Shown: positions 26,652 to 35,005 of the stretch, piece by piece | How positions within the stretch are numbered: the first letter of the stretch is position 1 | Layout: every line of letters begins with the position of its first letter | NCBI GenBank assembly: GCA_947493255.1 | Contig: CANLQK010000004.1 | Location: forward strand, 365,535 to 429,534 | From: an uncultured Paracoccaceae bacterium | Lineage (GTDB): Bacteria; Pseudomonadota; Alphaproteobacteria; Rhodobacterales; Rhodobacteraceae | Direction of reading: 5' to 3' | Length of the DNA: 64,000 bases | The notes under the pieces: generated by a model | The model's database searches: none | Told to the model about the DNA's origin: nothing | The model's input: the letters and a program-made list of their open reading frames with translations, nothing else | Made by a program: the position numbers and the translations under genes

Positions 26652-26680
26652 CGTATAGGTGTAAAGTTTATAGAGCACAA
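26652..26680 (-). promoter_or_regulatory. Candidate rpsB promoter
   Basis: On the minus strand, TTGTGC (26675-26680), a 17-base spacer and TATACG (26652-26657) give 4 of 6 matches at each element. Transcription would start about 120 bases before rpsB, leaving a leader that could carry S2 autoregulation. The rest of 26524-26786 shows no gene. Confidence 0.4.
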
Positions 26681-26786
26681 GTCCCTATCGTCCCTGCCCC
26701 CGCCAACAAAAAATCGTGCACCCACGCGCCCGAACTTTGGGGGGAACTAACGCAAAAGAACCCGCAGTGCTTACGCACTCGCATCT

Positions 26787-27905
26787 TCAGGCGACAGCCA
26801 CCAATGTCTTTTCACTTTGGCGTATGAAAACAACAGCATTTCTACCTTTTTCCTTGGCTTGATACAGCGCTCTATCCGCGAAATTTATCAGGGCCTCGAC
26901 ACGGGCCGGCGTACCGGACCAAACTGCCCCAACGCTAATGGATATGGGCAGGACTTTGAAACCCACCTCAAACCCTGAATGCTCGACGACACATCGGCAT
27001 CGTTCGGCGATCGTTTCCGCTTCTTCACAGCTGATATCAGGAAGAACCACAACAAATTCGTCCCCGCCCAATCGAACGAACGTATCCTTTTGGCGCAAGT
27101 TTGCGGCAATCTGATCCACCACATGCCGTAATACATCGTCACCTACTGCGTGCCCGTGTGTGTCGTTGGTGGTCTTAAACAAATCAATATCGAAATACAG
27201 CAACGCCTGCCCGGGTGACTTTGGCCCATGGTCCAATACATTGGGGTAAACAAGATCAAGCCCACGGCGGTTTAACAACCCTGTCAGATGATCCGTGTTT
27301 GCATCAATCTTGCTTGCTTCGGCCTCTGACAAAAACGAAATTTCCCCTGAAAACAAATGATTGATAATCAACGCGCCCAGAATGCTTGATGCGACCATGA
27401 AAGGTGCAAGGTTCATCCATAATTCCGCCCAAAGATGCTGTGGCATCATGAAAATACCCAGAACTTGAACAGACAACATCCCGCCGAGGACCCCCGACTT
27501 TTTCCAAGTCTTAACCGGCATATCCTTTACGAAATAGTGCCACACCAACCCCATCCCATAAGACAACACAATTCCGACCAGCCCGGCGACCAGCCCTGGC
27601 TGGCCAATACCGAGGCGGTAAGCAGTCGCTGTCATCATGGCAATCGTCCCCACCACAGGCCCCAAAAGGCCGGCAGCCGTGCCAACCAAAAGTGCGCGCA
27701 TGTCGAAAACCCCAGACTTTTGAGGTAGGATGATCGGGTCCGACATAGACAGAATGATCGCGACAGAAAACACGCCGCCCATAAGCGCGTGTTTGAGGAT
27801 CCGACTGCGGCTCTTGCGCTGTACCAAACTTAACATCAAAACCAGCGCCATAAGCACCGCGACTGAATCGACAAACGTCGAAACGAACTTCATTACATCA
27901 GGCAT
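26787..27905 (-). CDS. Membrane-bound diguanylate cyclase (5TMR-LYT plus GGDEF)
   Basis: Predicted enzyme making cyclic di-GMP from two GTP, 372 aa from the ATG at 27905 (a TTG 15 bases upstream is possible). The first 190 residues hold five or six membrane helices with the pattern of the 5TM LytS-YhcK receptor domain (SDPIILPQKSGVFDMRALLVG, then AGLLGPVVG). The GGDEF domain (about 205-365) has LTGLLNRRG, DIDLFKTTND and an intact RLGGDEFVVV. The RQKD five residues before GGDEF is a complete inhibitory I-site. The ligand sensed by the membrane domain is unknown. Confidence 0.88.
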   Translation of the reverse strand: MPDVMKFVSTFVDSVAVLMALVLMLSLVQRKSRSRILKHALMGGVFSVAIILSMSDPIILPQKSGVFDMRALLVGTAAGLLGPVVGTIAMMTATAYRLGIGQPGLVAGLVGIVLSYGMGLVWHYFVKDMPVKTWKKSGVLGGMLSVQVLGIFMMPQHLWAELWMNLAPFMVASSILGALIINHLFSGEISFLSEAEASKIDANTDHLTGLLNRRGLDLVYPNVLDHGPKSPGQALLYFDIDLFKTTNDTHGHAVGDDVLRHVVDQIAANLRQKDTFVRLGGDEFVVVLPDISCEEAETIAERCRCVVEHSGFEVGFKVLPISISVGAVWSGTPARVEALINFADRALYQAKEKGRNAVVFIRQSEKTLVAVA

Positions 27906-28013
27906 AAAGACACTCACCAATCACTCTGATCAGCGAATAAACCTGTAACCCCTAACAAGAGGTTACCGGCCGTCCAATAACCTTCACAAAAGCTTCCGAA
28001 AGGTTAACTTAGC

Positions 28014-29357
28014 TTACAAGAAAACGCGTTCCACCACCCAGTAGGCACCAATCAAGGCAATCGCGATGCTTGCAGGCATAGCGACCATGTGACGGTAGGT
28101 TTCGTATCGCTCAACAGCGCAAGACGCCGCGCAAAGTCCGCTTAACGCTGCAACCATAAACAACAGCGGCAAATAGGCCTCTACAGCATCCGGCCCCATC
28201 GCCGAAACAGGGATCATTGCGACCGGAACGACCACAATAGCAATCGCCATGTAAACCGCCGCAGCAACAGGGTTTTTCTTGCCGTCTTCGCTTAACCCTA
28301 TGGCACTTACGACAACGATAAACGCCACCGCAATGCACAATAGCTGGCCCAGTTCGACACCAATATTGAACCCCAAAAGCGCGGGCAACACTGCGCCATC
28401 AGGCAATCCGTACGCCCCCAATACGGACGCAAACCCTAACCCGTGCAACAAACCAAACGCGAAAATGATCGCTGGGCGCCATGGGTTCAAACCATCGGTA
28501 AAAATGTTCTCGACCGCGATGTAAACAATCGATGCTGCGATGATACTTTCCACGATCCACATGTGTTCGTCAGGAATGTTCACATAGCCCAACGTCGCCA
28601 ACGCCAACGTCACCGTATGGGCGGCCGTAAATGCGGTGACCTGCCACAACAGCGGACGCATCCGTGTGCTCAGGAAAAACAGGCCCAGAACGAATAGAAT
28701 ATGGTCCAAGCCCAACGGAACGATGTGTTCTACACCGACAGGGATAAACCGAAAAAACGCCTCGCCGCCGGTCATAACGTCACCACCTTGAAGCGAAACT
28801 TCTTCAGACAGGCCGCCGCCTGTCAAATACCCGTCCCAACCGTCTTCAACGCCCATCTGGCGCAACACCAGCACGCCGTATTCCGCAGGCCATTCAATTT
28901 GGAACGTCTGCGCGCCATCGGCGATATCACCCGCAAACATGACTGTCGTTTCGCGGACCACCTCAACGTCGCCCACTTCGGGCACATCAGCGCCTGTCAG
29001 TGCCAACGCGACGGGTTCCCCATCAACCAACACCGTGATTTGGGATGCAATTTGCTCCCAATCATCTGTTAACGCTTGGGCAAACGCGTCAGGCGCCAAG
29101 GCCCGCAACGTATCATAGGCCTCGGCCTCTGGTGCGGCTTCCGTGTCGGTCAGCCCATCAAGGTTAATGCCCGCCACCAAACTTTCGAAATTGCCATTCA
29201 GGCTAAATGTGATCTGGCCGTCCACGACTTCCATATCACCAATCGTTGGCGACACCTCATGGGCGGCGGCGGATGACGCAAGCGTGACCCAAACCAAGGC
29301 CGCCATTGACATGACCCACCCGAGTGTCACCTTTAGTCCAATTACTCTGGAGTTCAT
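28014..29357 (-). CDS. HupE/UreJ-family membrane protein with periplasmic N-terminal domain
   Basis: Membrane protein of 447 aa. A signal peptide (Arg3, Lys8, hydrophobic core, SSAAAHEV cleavage region) leads to an acidic periplasmic domain of about 170 residues. A multi-helix module follows, starting GVEHIVPLGLDHILFVLGLF, with His-rich segments TAAHTVTLALA and FGLLHGLGFAS typical of HupE/UreJ proteins. Members are linked to nickel or other metal uptake, but the substrate is unproven. Possible starts at 29366, 29360 and 29357 overlap the start of the divergent gene at 29359. A GTAACC-N10-GGTTAC inverted repeat lies downstream (27945-27966). Confidence 0.78.
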   Translation of the reverse strand: MNSRVIGLKVTLGWVMSMAALVWVTLASSAAAHEVSPTIGDMEVVDGQITFSLNGNFESLVAGINLDGLTDTEAAPEAEAYDTLRALAPDAFAQALTDDWEQIASQITVLVDGEPVALALTGADVPEVGDVEVVRETTVMFAGDIADGAQTFQIEWPAEYGVLVLRQMGVEDGWDGYLTGGGLSEEVSLQGGDVMTGGEAFFRFIPVGVEHIVPLGLDHILFVLGLFFLSTRMRPLLWQVTAFTAAHTVTLALATLGYVNIPDEHMWIVESIIAASIVYIAVENIFTDGLNPWRPAIIFAFGLLHGLGFASVLGAYGLPDGAVLPALLGFNIGVELGQLLCIAVAFIVVVSAIGLSEDGKKNPVAAAVYMAIAIVVVPVAMIPVSAMGPDAVEAYLPLLFMVAALSGLCAASCAVERYETYRHMVAMPASIAIALIGAYWVVERVFL

Positions 29358-29358
29358 C

Positions 29359-30168
29359 ATGCGCATTCTTGCCGCCCTTATTACATCTGTCGCTTTCGCC
29401 CTACCTGCTCAATCCCATGAATTCTGGATCGAGCCGATCGACTATGAAATTAGTGCCGAAGCTACGATTCAAGGGAAGCTTGTCAACGGGCAAAACTTCG
29501 ACGGCACCGAGATTTCCTACTTACCACAGCAATTCACACGCTTTACCATCGCGTCTGGTCTGCGGCAGGCCAATGTCGAAAACCGGCTGGGCGCGCGCCC
29601 TGCCCTTGATACTGCCCCACTTGGCGAAGGTTTAAACGTGATCAGCTACCAGTCACGAATGGCGACGCTCGGGTATGCAGAATGGGAGAAATTCCTGTCG
29701 TTCGCGAAACACAAGGCATTCGACGACATCGAAGCACGGCACGATGCCCGCAACCTCCCCCGCGAAGGGTTTGACGAAGGCTACTGGCGGTTTGCGAAAA
29801 CACTCGTCGGCGTCGGCCACGGGATGGGTAGCGATTTCCGTACAGGGCTTGCCGTTGAATATGTAGCGCTGGACAACCCCTATACAGACGACCTGTCCGA
29901 CGGCCTGCGCGTTCAGCTCTTCGTCCTAGACGCCCCCCGTGCGGACGGTCAGGTCGAATTATTTGAAAAGGCCCCCGACGGCACCGTTACCATCACGCTG
30001 CTACGCACAGACGCCAACGGCATTGCGACCCTGCCCGTCAAAGCTGGTCACAGCTATCTGGTCGACCACGTCCACCTGCGTGAACCGTCTGCCGATCTGG
30101 CAACTGAGACCGGCATCTCATGGGAAACCCTTTGGGCCGCGCTGACATTTGAAGTGCCTTTACCATGA
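29359..30168 (+). CDS. Exported DUF4198-type protein (metal-uptake associated family)
   Basis: Predicted periplasmic protein of 269 aa with a short signal peptide (MRILAALITSVAFALPAQS-HEF). The opening HEFWIEPIDYEI and the later QVELFEKAPDG and AGHSYLVDHVHLREP match the DUF4198 family, often found beside nickel/cobalt transport genes. The RBS CTGGAG lies nine bases upstream. It is transcribed away from a HupE-type gene, and the two start codons overlap. Both genes together suggest a metal acquisition function; the metal is not identifiable. Confidence 0.75.
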   Translation: MRILAALITSVAFALPAQSHEFWIEPIDYEISAEATIQGKLVNGQNFDGTEISYLPQQFTRFTIASGLRQANVENRLGARPALDTAPLGEGLNVISYQSRMATLGYAEWEKFLSFAKHKAFDDIEARHDARNLPREGFDEGYWRFAKTLVGVGHGMGSDFRTGLAVEYVALDNPYTDDLSDGLRVQLFVLDAPRADGQVELFEKAPDGTVTITLLRTDANGIATLPVKAGHSYLVDHVHLREPSADLATETGISWETLWAALTFEVPLP

Positions 30169-30209
30169 AACATCATCTGTAATTTTTCTAGTCAGGTCCG
30201 ATTTTCTGC

Positions 30210-30240
30210 TTGACCCTGACACTAGTGTCATACCGCTAAC
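30210..30240 (+). promoter_or_regulatory. MerR-type promoter/operator before the SDR gene
   Basis: TTGACC (30210-30215) and GCTAAC (30235-30240) are separated by 19 bases, the long spacer typical of MerR-activated promoters. The spacer holds a perfect 14-bp palindrome, TGACACTAGTGTCA (30217-30230). A MerR-family gene lies 0.9 kb downstream in the same direction, the obvious candidate regulator. Confidence 0.6.
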
Positions 30241-30291
30241 GCTGTCTTTTCATCATTCAACTGAATGACGCTAAACACAGGAAAATGCGAA

Positions 30292-31056
30292 ATGACACAA
30301 ACAAACGTATGGCAAGACAAGGTCGCAATCGTAACCGGCGGTAGTTCCGGCATTGGCAAGGCAACGGCCCTCGAATTGGCTGCAAATGGTGCGAAAGTCT
30401 TAATCACAGGTCGCAATCAAGAAACGTTGGAAAACGTTGCTGCGCTGAACCCTTCGATAGCAATTCTGGCAACGGACAGTGCGGACCCTGAAAGCGCAAC
30501 CCAAACCGTCGACACAGCGTTCTTGCGCTGGGGGCACATCGACCTTGTCGTCAACAACGCTGGCGCTGGCGAACCCTTACCAGTAGACAAATATAACGCT
30601 GAAACATTGGCGAACATGTCAGCGGTGAATATCACGGCGCCTTCGCTTTTGGTGCAGGCCGCGCGCCCTGCTTTGGCAAAAAGTAAAGGCACAATCATCA
30701 ACATCGGAACCGCAGTCGCTCAAAATGCCGCTCCGATGCTTGCTCACTATGGTGCAACAAAAGCGGCTTTGGAACATCTGACCAAATCATGGGCCATAGA
30801 ACTCGCACCCGAAGGCATTCGTGTAAACGCGATCGCGCCCGGCCCCGTAAAAACGAACGCCTTAACTGGTATGATGGGGCTTCCCGCAGAGATGGCCGAA
30901 CAAGTCGAGCAGCAGGAAGCAGCTCAAATCCCGTTGGGACGACGTGGAACGACGGACGACATCGTCCCATGGATCTTGCATTTGGGTAGTCCGAATAACC
31001 AATGGATGACAGGTCAAATCCTTACCATCGACGGCGGTTGGTCACAGCGAACCTAA
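30292..31056 (+). CDS. Short-chain dehydrogenase/reductase (SDR), substrate unknown
   Basis: Classical SDR of 254 aa. Cofactor motif VTGGSSGIGKATA (residues about 14-26), structural NNAG, catalytic Tyr-X3-Lys in HYGATKAALEH and the C-terminal GQILTIDGGWSQ are all present. An Arg after the first beta strand (TGRNQ) suggests NADP(H) preference. The start MTQTNVW at 30292 is favoured over an ATG 27 bases upstream. It is preceded by a MerR-type promoter and followed by a MerR regulator gene, so it is probably an inducible detoxification or stress reductase; the substrate cannot be named. Confidence 0.85.
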   Translation: MTQTNVWQDKVAIVTGGSSGIGKATALELAANGAKVLITGRNQETLENVAALNPSIAILATDSADPESATQTVDTAFLRWGHIDLVVNNAGAGEPLPVDKYNAETLANMSAVNITAPSLLVQAARPALAKSKGTIINIGTAVAQNAAPMLAHYGATKAALEHLTKSWAIELAPEGIRVNAIAPGPVKTNALTGMMGLPAEMAEQVEQQEAAQIPLGRRGTTDDIVPWILHLGSPNNQWMTGQILTIDGGWSQRT

Positions 31057-31064
31057 CCAAAAAC

Positions 31065-31094
31065 GGGGTTTGGCAAACCGATGTGTCAAACCCC
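31065..31094 (+). terminator. Hairpin between SDR and merR-type gene
   Basis: GGGGTTTG and CAAACCCC form a perfect 8-bp stem around a 14-base loop, 8 bases after the SDR stop. No T-run follows, so termination may be weak. Confidence 0.4.
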
Positions 31095-31154
31095 ACTTGA
31101 TATCTCACTTCGGCATTTCTAGGTCAGTTTGATCATCAAAAACGGAGCCAACCC

Positions 31155-31571
31155 ATGCACCCAAAAGAAGCAGCAGACCATCTTGGGGTCAGCCAACGCA
31201 TGTTGCGCCATTATGAAAAACAAGGTCTTCTTAACGTACGCCGATCCTTGAATGGGTACCGCTACTACAGCGCAAAAGACCTCCGCCGTGCCAGCCGTAT
31301 CCGCGACTTCATCGCGTCTGGTTTTTCCACCCGAGAAATTCAGGCAATGAGCGCGTGTTTATCTGATGAAGGCACGGGCCCGTGCGAAGGCGGTATCGCC
31401 AAGATGATAGAAAAACTCAAACACATCGACAGTCAGCGCGCGGATTTGGACAGCAAACGCGCGGCTGTTCTTGACCGAATTGCCGAACTACGCGAAAGCA
31501 GCACGCCACATGATGTGCCGCCAAACGCGACGCCGATCACCCGTTCAACATCTGCTCCAGCTTCTGGTTAA
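31155..31571 (+). CDS. MerR-family transcriptional regulator
   Basis: Regulator of 138 aa. The N-terminal winged helix (residues 1-70) reads EAADHLGVSQRMLRHYEKQG then NGYRYYSAKDLRRASRI, the MerR hallmark. A coiled-coil dimerisation helix follows (about 85-118). The C-terminal tail is short, with no metal-binding Cys cluster: only two cysteines are visible, in MSACLSD and GPCEGG. This suggests a small-molecule or redox-type MerR. Its last 35 bases overlap the convergent acyltransferase gene. It probably controls the SDR gene just upstream through the 19-bp-spacer promoter. Confidence 0.85.
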   Translation: MHPKEAADHLGVSQRMLRHYEKQGLLNVRRSLNGYRYYSAKDLRRASRIRDFIASGFSTREIQAMSACLSDEGTGPCEGGIAKMIEKLKHIDSQRADLDSKRAAVLDRIAELRESSTPHDVPPNATPITRSTSAPASG

Positions 31572-32211
31572 ACGCCTCCAATTCCATGGACGGGTCCAGA
31601 TCGGTCACTGGGGTCAGTTCGATCTGCACATGGCGCCGGCCTTTTTTACGCCCAAGAAAGCTCCAAAACAGATCATAGCTTTGCTCTTGGAATTTGCCCA
31701 AGCCACGCGTGCGCAATAGCATCACCGGCGTTTCAGGGCGGGCCCGCAGGATTTCTTGGACCCCTTTCAAATGCGGCGCCACTATCTCTTCCGGTTGGCG
31801 GCGTACTTTCCCAGCAGGAAAGACCAAAACGGAATTTCCGTTGTTCAAAACTTTACCGATAATATCCAATGTCTCGGCCGTGCGTTCTGCGCGACGTTCT
31901 GGCGCCCAGTCTTTTGGCGATGACATGGGGATCGCCCCGGCCACATACATCGGAAACCACTGCGCTTTGTTGTGATATTCATTGTAGTGCACTGTCGGGC
32001 GGATACGTGCCGTTGAATACAGCAGCGCGGATATCATCGGCCCGTCATGGCGGCTCACGTGGGTCGCCAAAATCAACGTGCCGGGTTGCGCCTGCAACAG
32101 ATGTTTGCCGCAAACCCCAACGTTGTAGAACAACGCATAATACGTCCGTACTAGGATAAAGAAGAAATGCCGCAACCAACGACCAACTGTCTTATCGATA
32201 AACCGTTTCAT
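31537..32211 (-). CDS. Lysophospholipid acyltransferase family protein (PlsC-like)
   Basis: Membrane-associated acyltransferase of 224 aa. Catalytic motif HVSRHD (H-X4-D), the second block around GAIPMSS and the substrate-phosphate block VLVFPAGKVRR, a variant of FPEGTRS, place it in the PlsC/1-acylglycerol-3-phosphate acyltransferase superfamily. The N-terminus is basic with an amphipathic or hydrophobic helix (RHFFFILVRTYYALFY). It could acylate lysophospholipids or make ornithine-lipid-type products; the exact acceptor is not evident. It converges with and overlaps the MerR gene by 35 bases. Confidence 0.75.
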   Translation of the reverse strand: MKRFIDKTVGRWLRHFFFILVRTYYALFYNVGVCGKHLLQAQPGTLILATHVSRHDGPMISALLYSTARIRPTVHYNEYHNKAQWFPMYVAGAIPMSSPKDWAPERRAERTAETLDIIGKVLNNGNSVLVFPAGKVRRQPEEIVAPHLKGVQEILRARPETPVMLLRTRGLGKFQEQSYDLFWSFLGRKKGRRHVQIELTPVTDLDPSMELEAFNQKLEQMLNG

Positions 32212-32365
32212 GCCTCTACCTTCTCAACAACAACCACAATATTGAACAGTGTTCACAATATTGTTCGACACCTCCCCCAACGCAAGTATAAAAAACCAAA
32301 GGTCAGGCATTCCAGACCCCACACGCCCCGTTGACCTTCGCGTTGAACAGCGTCATCACCATTGC

Positions 32366-33256
32366 ATGAAAACACCAGATATTCTTTGCATCGGTTCCGT
32401 ACTGTGGGACATTATCGGCCGCTCTTCCAGCCACATGCGCGCAGGATCAGACGTGCCTGGCCGCATCACTCGCATACCCGGCGGTGTCGCGATGAACATC
32501 GCAATGACCTGCATTAACTTTGGCCTCACCCCTGCGCTTCTGTCCGCTGTTGGTCGTGATCCCGAAGGTGATGAGCTGGTCAGTGCAGCACAGTCTATGG
32601 GGTTGATCACGCAATACCTTTACAGGTCAGACGACCTCCCCACCGACGCCTATATGGCCATTGAGGGCGCGAACGGCCTTATCGCTGCAATCGCAGATGC
32701 CCATTCATTAGAACAAGCCGGCACAAAGATCCTAACAGCGTTGTCCTCTGGCGCGCTGGGCACCGAAACGGCCCCTTGGTCTGGCCTTGTTGCCCTTGAT
32801 GGCAATCTTACTCGCGACCTGTTGGCGGATATCGCCAAATCGCCGCTTTTCTCCGCCTCTGATCTGCGCGTGGCTCCAGCATCGCCGGGCAAAGCCGAAC
32901 GTCTGTTGGCCTTGGTGGGCCATCCTTCGGCCACGCTTTACGTCAACCTCGAAGAAGCAGGTCTGCTGTGTCAAACCACATTCGACCAAGCCGAAGACGG
33001 CGCACGTGCCTTAACCAAACGGGGCGTGCACCGTGTACTGGTCACGGACGGCGGTAACCCTGCCGCCGAAGCCACCGGCGACACCTTGCGTACCGCGCAG
33101 CCCCCCGAAGTCCTCGTGACCCGCGTCACTGGCGCAGGCGACACCTTTATGGCGGCCCACATTGCGTCTGAAATCCAAGGCATGGCGCCCCAAGCCGCCC
33201 TTGAACGCGCCCTCAACGCCGCCGCCACCTATGTTTCCGGAGAGACCCCGTCATGA
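32366..33256 (+). CDS. psuK: PfkB-family kinase, probable pseudouridine kinase PsuK
   Basis: Ribokinase-fold sugar kinase of 296 aa. It has the N-terminal glycine pair region ITRIPGGVAMNIAMT and the C-terminal PfkB signature VTRVTGAGDTFMAAH with the catalytic Asp in GAGDTF. The start MKTPDILCIG at 32366 is supported by family length. It overlaps psuG by ATGA; the pair psuK-psuG forms the pseudouridine degradation pathway, in which PsuK phosphorylates pseudouridine and PsuG splits the product to uracil and ribose 5-phosphate. Assignment of this particular PfkB member rests on that neighbour. Confidence 0.85.
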   Translation: MKTPDILCIGSVLWDIIGRSSSHMRAGSDVPGRITRIPGGVAMNIAMTCINFGLTPALLSAVGRDPEGDELVSAAQSMGLITQYLYRSDDLPTDAYMAIEGANGLIAAIADAHSLEQAGTKILTALSSGALGTETAPWSGLVALDGNLTRDLLADIAKSPLFSASDLRVAPASPGKAERLLALVGHPSATLYVNLEEAGLLCQTTFDQAEDGARALTKRGVHRVLVTDGGNPAAEATGDTLRTAQPPEVLVTRVTGAGDTFMAAHIASEIQGMAPQAALERALNAAATYVSGETPS

Positions 33257-34158
33257 CCACCATCCCAATGACCTACGCACCAGACGTTGCCGCCGCCAAA
33301 GAGGCTGGCACGCCCATCGTCGCGCTAGAATCCACCATCATCACCCATGGGATGCCCTACCCACAAAACGTTGAAACCGCCCGTATGGTTGAAAGCGACA
33401 TTCGCGCTGCGGGCGCAGTTCCGGCCACCATCGCTGTGATGAATGGCACCTTGCACATCGGCCTCACCGACGACGAACTCGACAAATTGGCGCAATCCAA
33501 AAATGTGGCCAAGCTCAGCCGCGCCGATATGGCGGCCTGCATGGCCACGGGCGGCACCGGCGCCACAACTGTCGCCGCAACCATGATCGCGGCCCATCTG
33601 GCAGGCATCCACGTGTTTGCCACAGGCGGCATTGGCGGTGTGCACAAAGGCGCTGAAACCACGTTCGACATTTCTGCCGACCTGCACGAATTGGCCCAAA
33701 CACCCGTCACCGTCGTCGCCGCCGGCGCCAAGGCCATTCTCGACCTCGAAAAAACCTACGAAGTCCTCGAAACGCTCGGCGTACCTGTGATTGCCTATGG
33801 CCAAGACAGCCTGCCTGCGTTCTGGTCCGCCACATCGCCCCTGCCCGCACCCCTGCGTATGGACACCGCGCCAGACATTGCCTCAGCACACAAAATGCGC
33901 GTTGCAATGGGGCTACCCGGCGGCCAATTGGTCACAAACCCTATTCCTGCCGACGCCGAAATTCCGGCTGAAACCCTCGCACCGATCATCGCACAAGCGC
34001 TGGGCGAGGCTGACGCCCAAGGAATCTCCGCCAAATCTGTCACGCCGTTCCTATTGGGGCGCATCTTCGAACTCACCGACGGCGCCTCTTTGACTGCAAA
34101 CATTGCTCTTGTGCGGAACAATGCCCGCTTGGCTGCCCAAATTGCAGGCGCTCTGTAA
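33253..34158 (+). CDS. psuG: Pseudouridine-5'-phosphate glycosidase PsuG
   Basis: Manganese-dependent C-C glycosidase of 301 aa that reversibly cleaves pseudouridine 5'-phosphate to uracil and ribose 5-phosphate. Signature segments ALESTIITHGMPYPQN, SRADMAACMA, GGTGATTVAATM, FATGGIGGVHKGAE with the catalytic Lys/Asp region, and PVIAYGQDSLPAFW are those of the IndA/YeiN family. The start codon overlaps psuK. The pathway recycles modified nucleosides from RNA turnover. No dedicated transporter is next to it. Confidence 0.93.
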   Translation: MTTIPMTYAPDVAAAKEAGTPIVALESTIITHGMPYPQNVETARMVESDIRAAGAVPATIAVMNGTLHIGLTDDELDKLAQSKNVAKLSRADMAACMATGGTGATTVAATMIAAHLAGIHVFATGGIGGVHKGAETTFDISADLHELAQTPVTVVAAGAKAILDLEKTYEVLETLGVPVIAYGQDSLPAFWSATSPLPAPLRMDTAPDIASAHKMRVAMGLPGGQLVTNPIPADAEIPAETLAPIIAQALGEADAQGISAKSVTPFLLGRIFELTDGASLTANIALVRNNARLAAQIAGAL

Positions 34159-34246
34159 ACAAACGCCCAATAAATCCCCAGCTTCATTGTGGATCAGCGC
34201 TGCATCGCCTACATATCCTTGAAGTATCGTTAAGGGCCAAACTCAC

Positions 34247-35005
34247 GTGACCAAACTCCCCGACCCAACACCACGCCGCGGCCTGTTCACAGGGATGCGC
34301 AACAATTTCATTGCGGGCCTCGTGGTCATCGCCCCGATCGGGCTGACCCTTTGGCTCATTTGGACCGTTGTTGGCTGGGTCGATAGTTTTGTGTGGCCCT
34401 TTGTCCCGAATGCCTACCAACCCGAAGAATTGCTCAACCGTGTACTGGGCTACACGTCCCCTTCTGACCCCGGTTGGGTCGAAGTCAACGTACGCGGCAT
34501 TGGCGTAATCATCTTCTTGATCTTCACAATGTTTGTGGGCTGGATGGGCAAAGGCCTGCTGGGCCGCAGCTTTTTGCGTTGGGGCGAAGGCCTTGTTGGG
34601 CGTATGCCCGTGGTGCGTTCCATCTATAACGGCGTTAAACAGATCGCCGAAACGGTGTTCGTGCAAAGCGAAACCACTTTCGACAAAGCCTGTATGTTTG
34701 AATACCCCCGTAAAGGGATCTGGGCGATTGGGTTCATTTCAACATCAACAAAGGGCGAATTGGTTGAAAAGGCTGGGACTGGCCCAATGACATCTGTGTT
34801 CGTGCCAACAACGCCAAACCCAACCTCTGGGTTCTTGCTGTTCTTCCCAACCAAAGACCTGATCGAACTTGATATGTCCGTGGAAGACGCCGCCAAATTG
34901 GTGATCTCGGCTGGCCTCGTTTACCCTGGTGAACAAGCCGACGACCTGCCAGCGGGTGTTGATGAACTTGCAGGCAAGATCATCAAACAGCCTATGCAGG
35001 ATTAA
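34247..35005 (+). CDS. DUF502 family inner-membrane protein
   Basis: Membrane protein of 252 aa of unknown function. GTG start at 34247. Two hydrophobic segments are clear: FIAGLVVIAPIGLTLWLIWTV (about 21-41) and GIGVIIFLIFTMFVGWMG (about 85-102). A soluble C-terminal half has the conserved VRSIYNGVKQIAETV and VFVPTTPNPTSGFLLFFP seen in DUF502 proteins. It shares its TTAA stop with the convergent patatin gene. A role in membrane trafficking or transport has been suggested for relatives in plants; nothing here shows it. Confidence 0.85.
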   Translation: MTKLPDPTPRRGLFTGMRNNFIAGLVVIAPIGLTLWLIWTVVGWVDSFVWPFVPNAYQPEELLNRVLGYTSPSDPGWVEVNVRGIGVIIFLIFTMFVGWMGKGLLGRSFLRWGEGLVGRMPVVRSIYNGVKQIAETVFVQSETTFDKACMFEYPRKGIWAIGFISTSTKGELVEKAGTGPMTSVFVPTTPNPTSGFLLFFPTKDLIELDMSVEDAAKLVISAGLVYPGEQADDLPAGVDELAGKIIKQPMQD

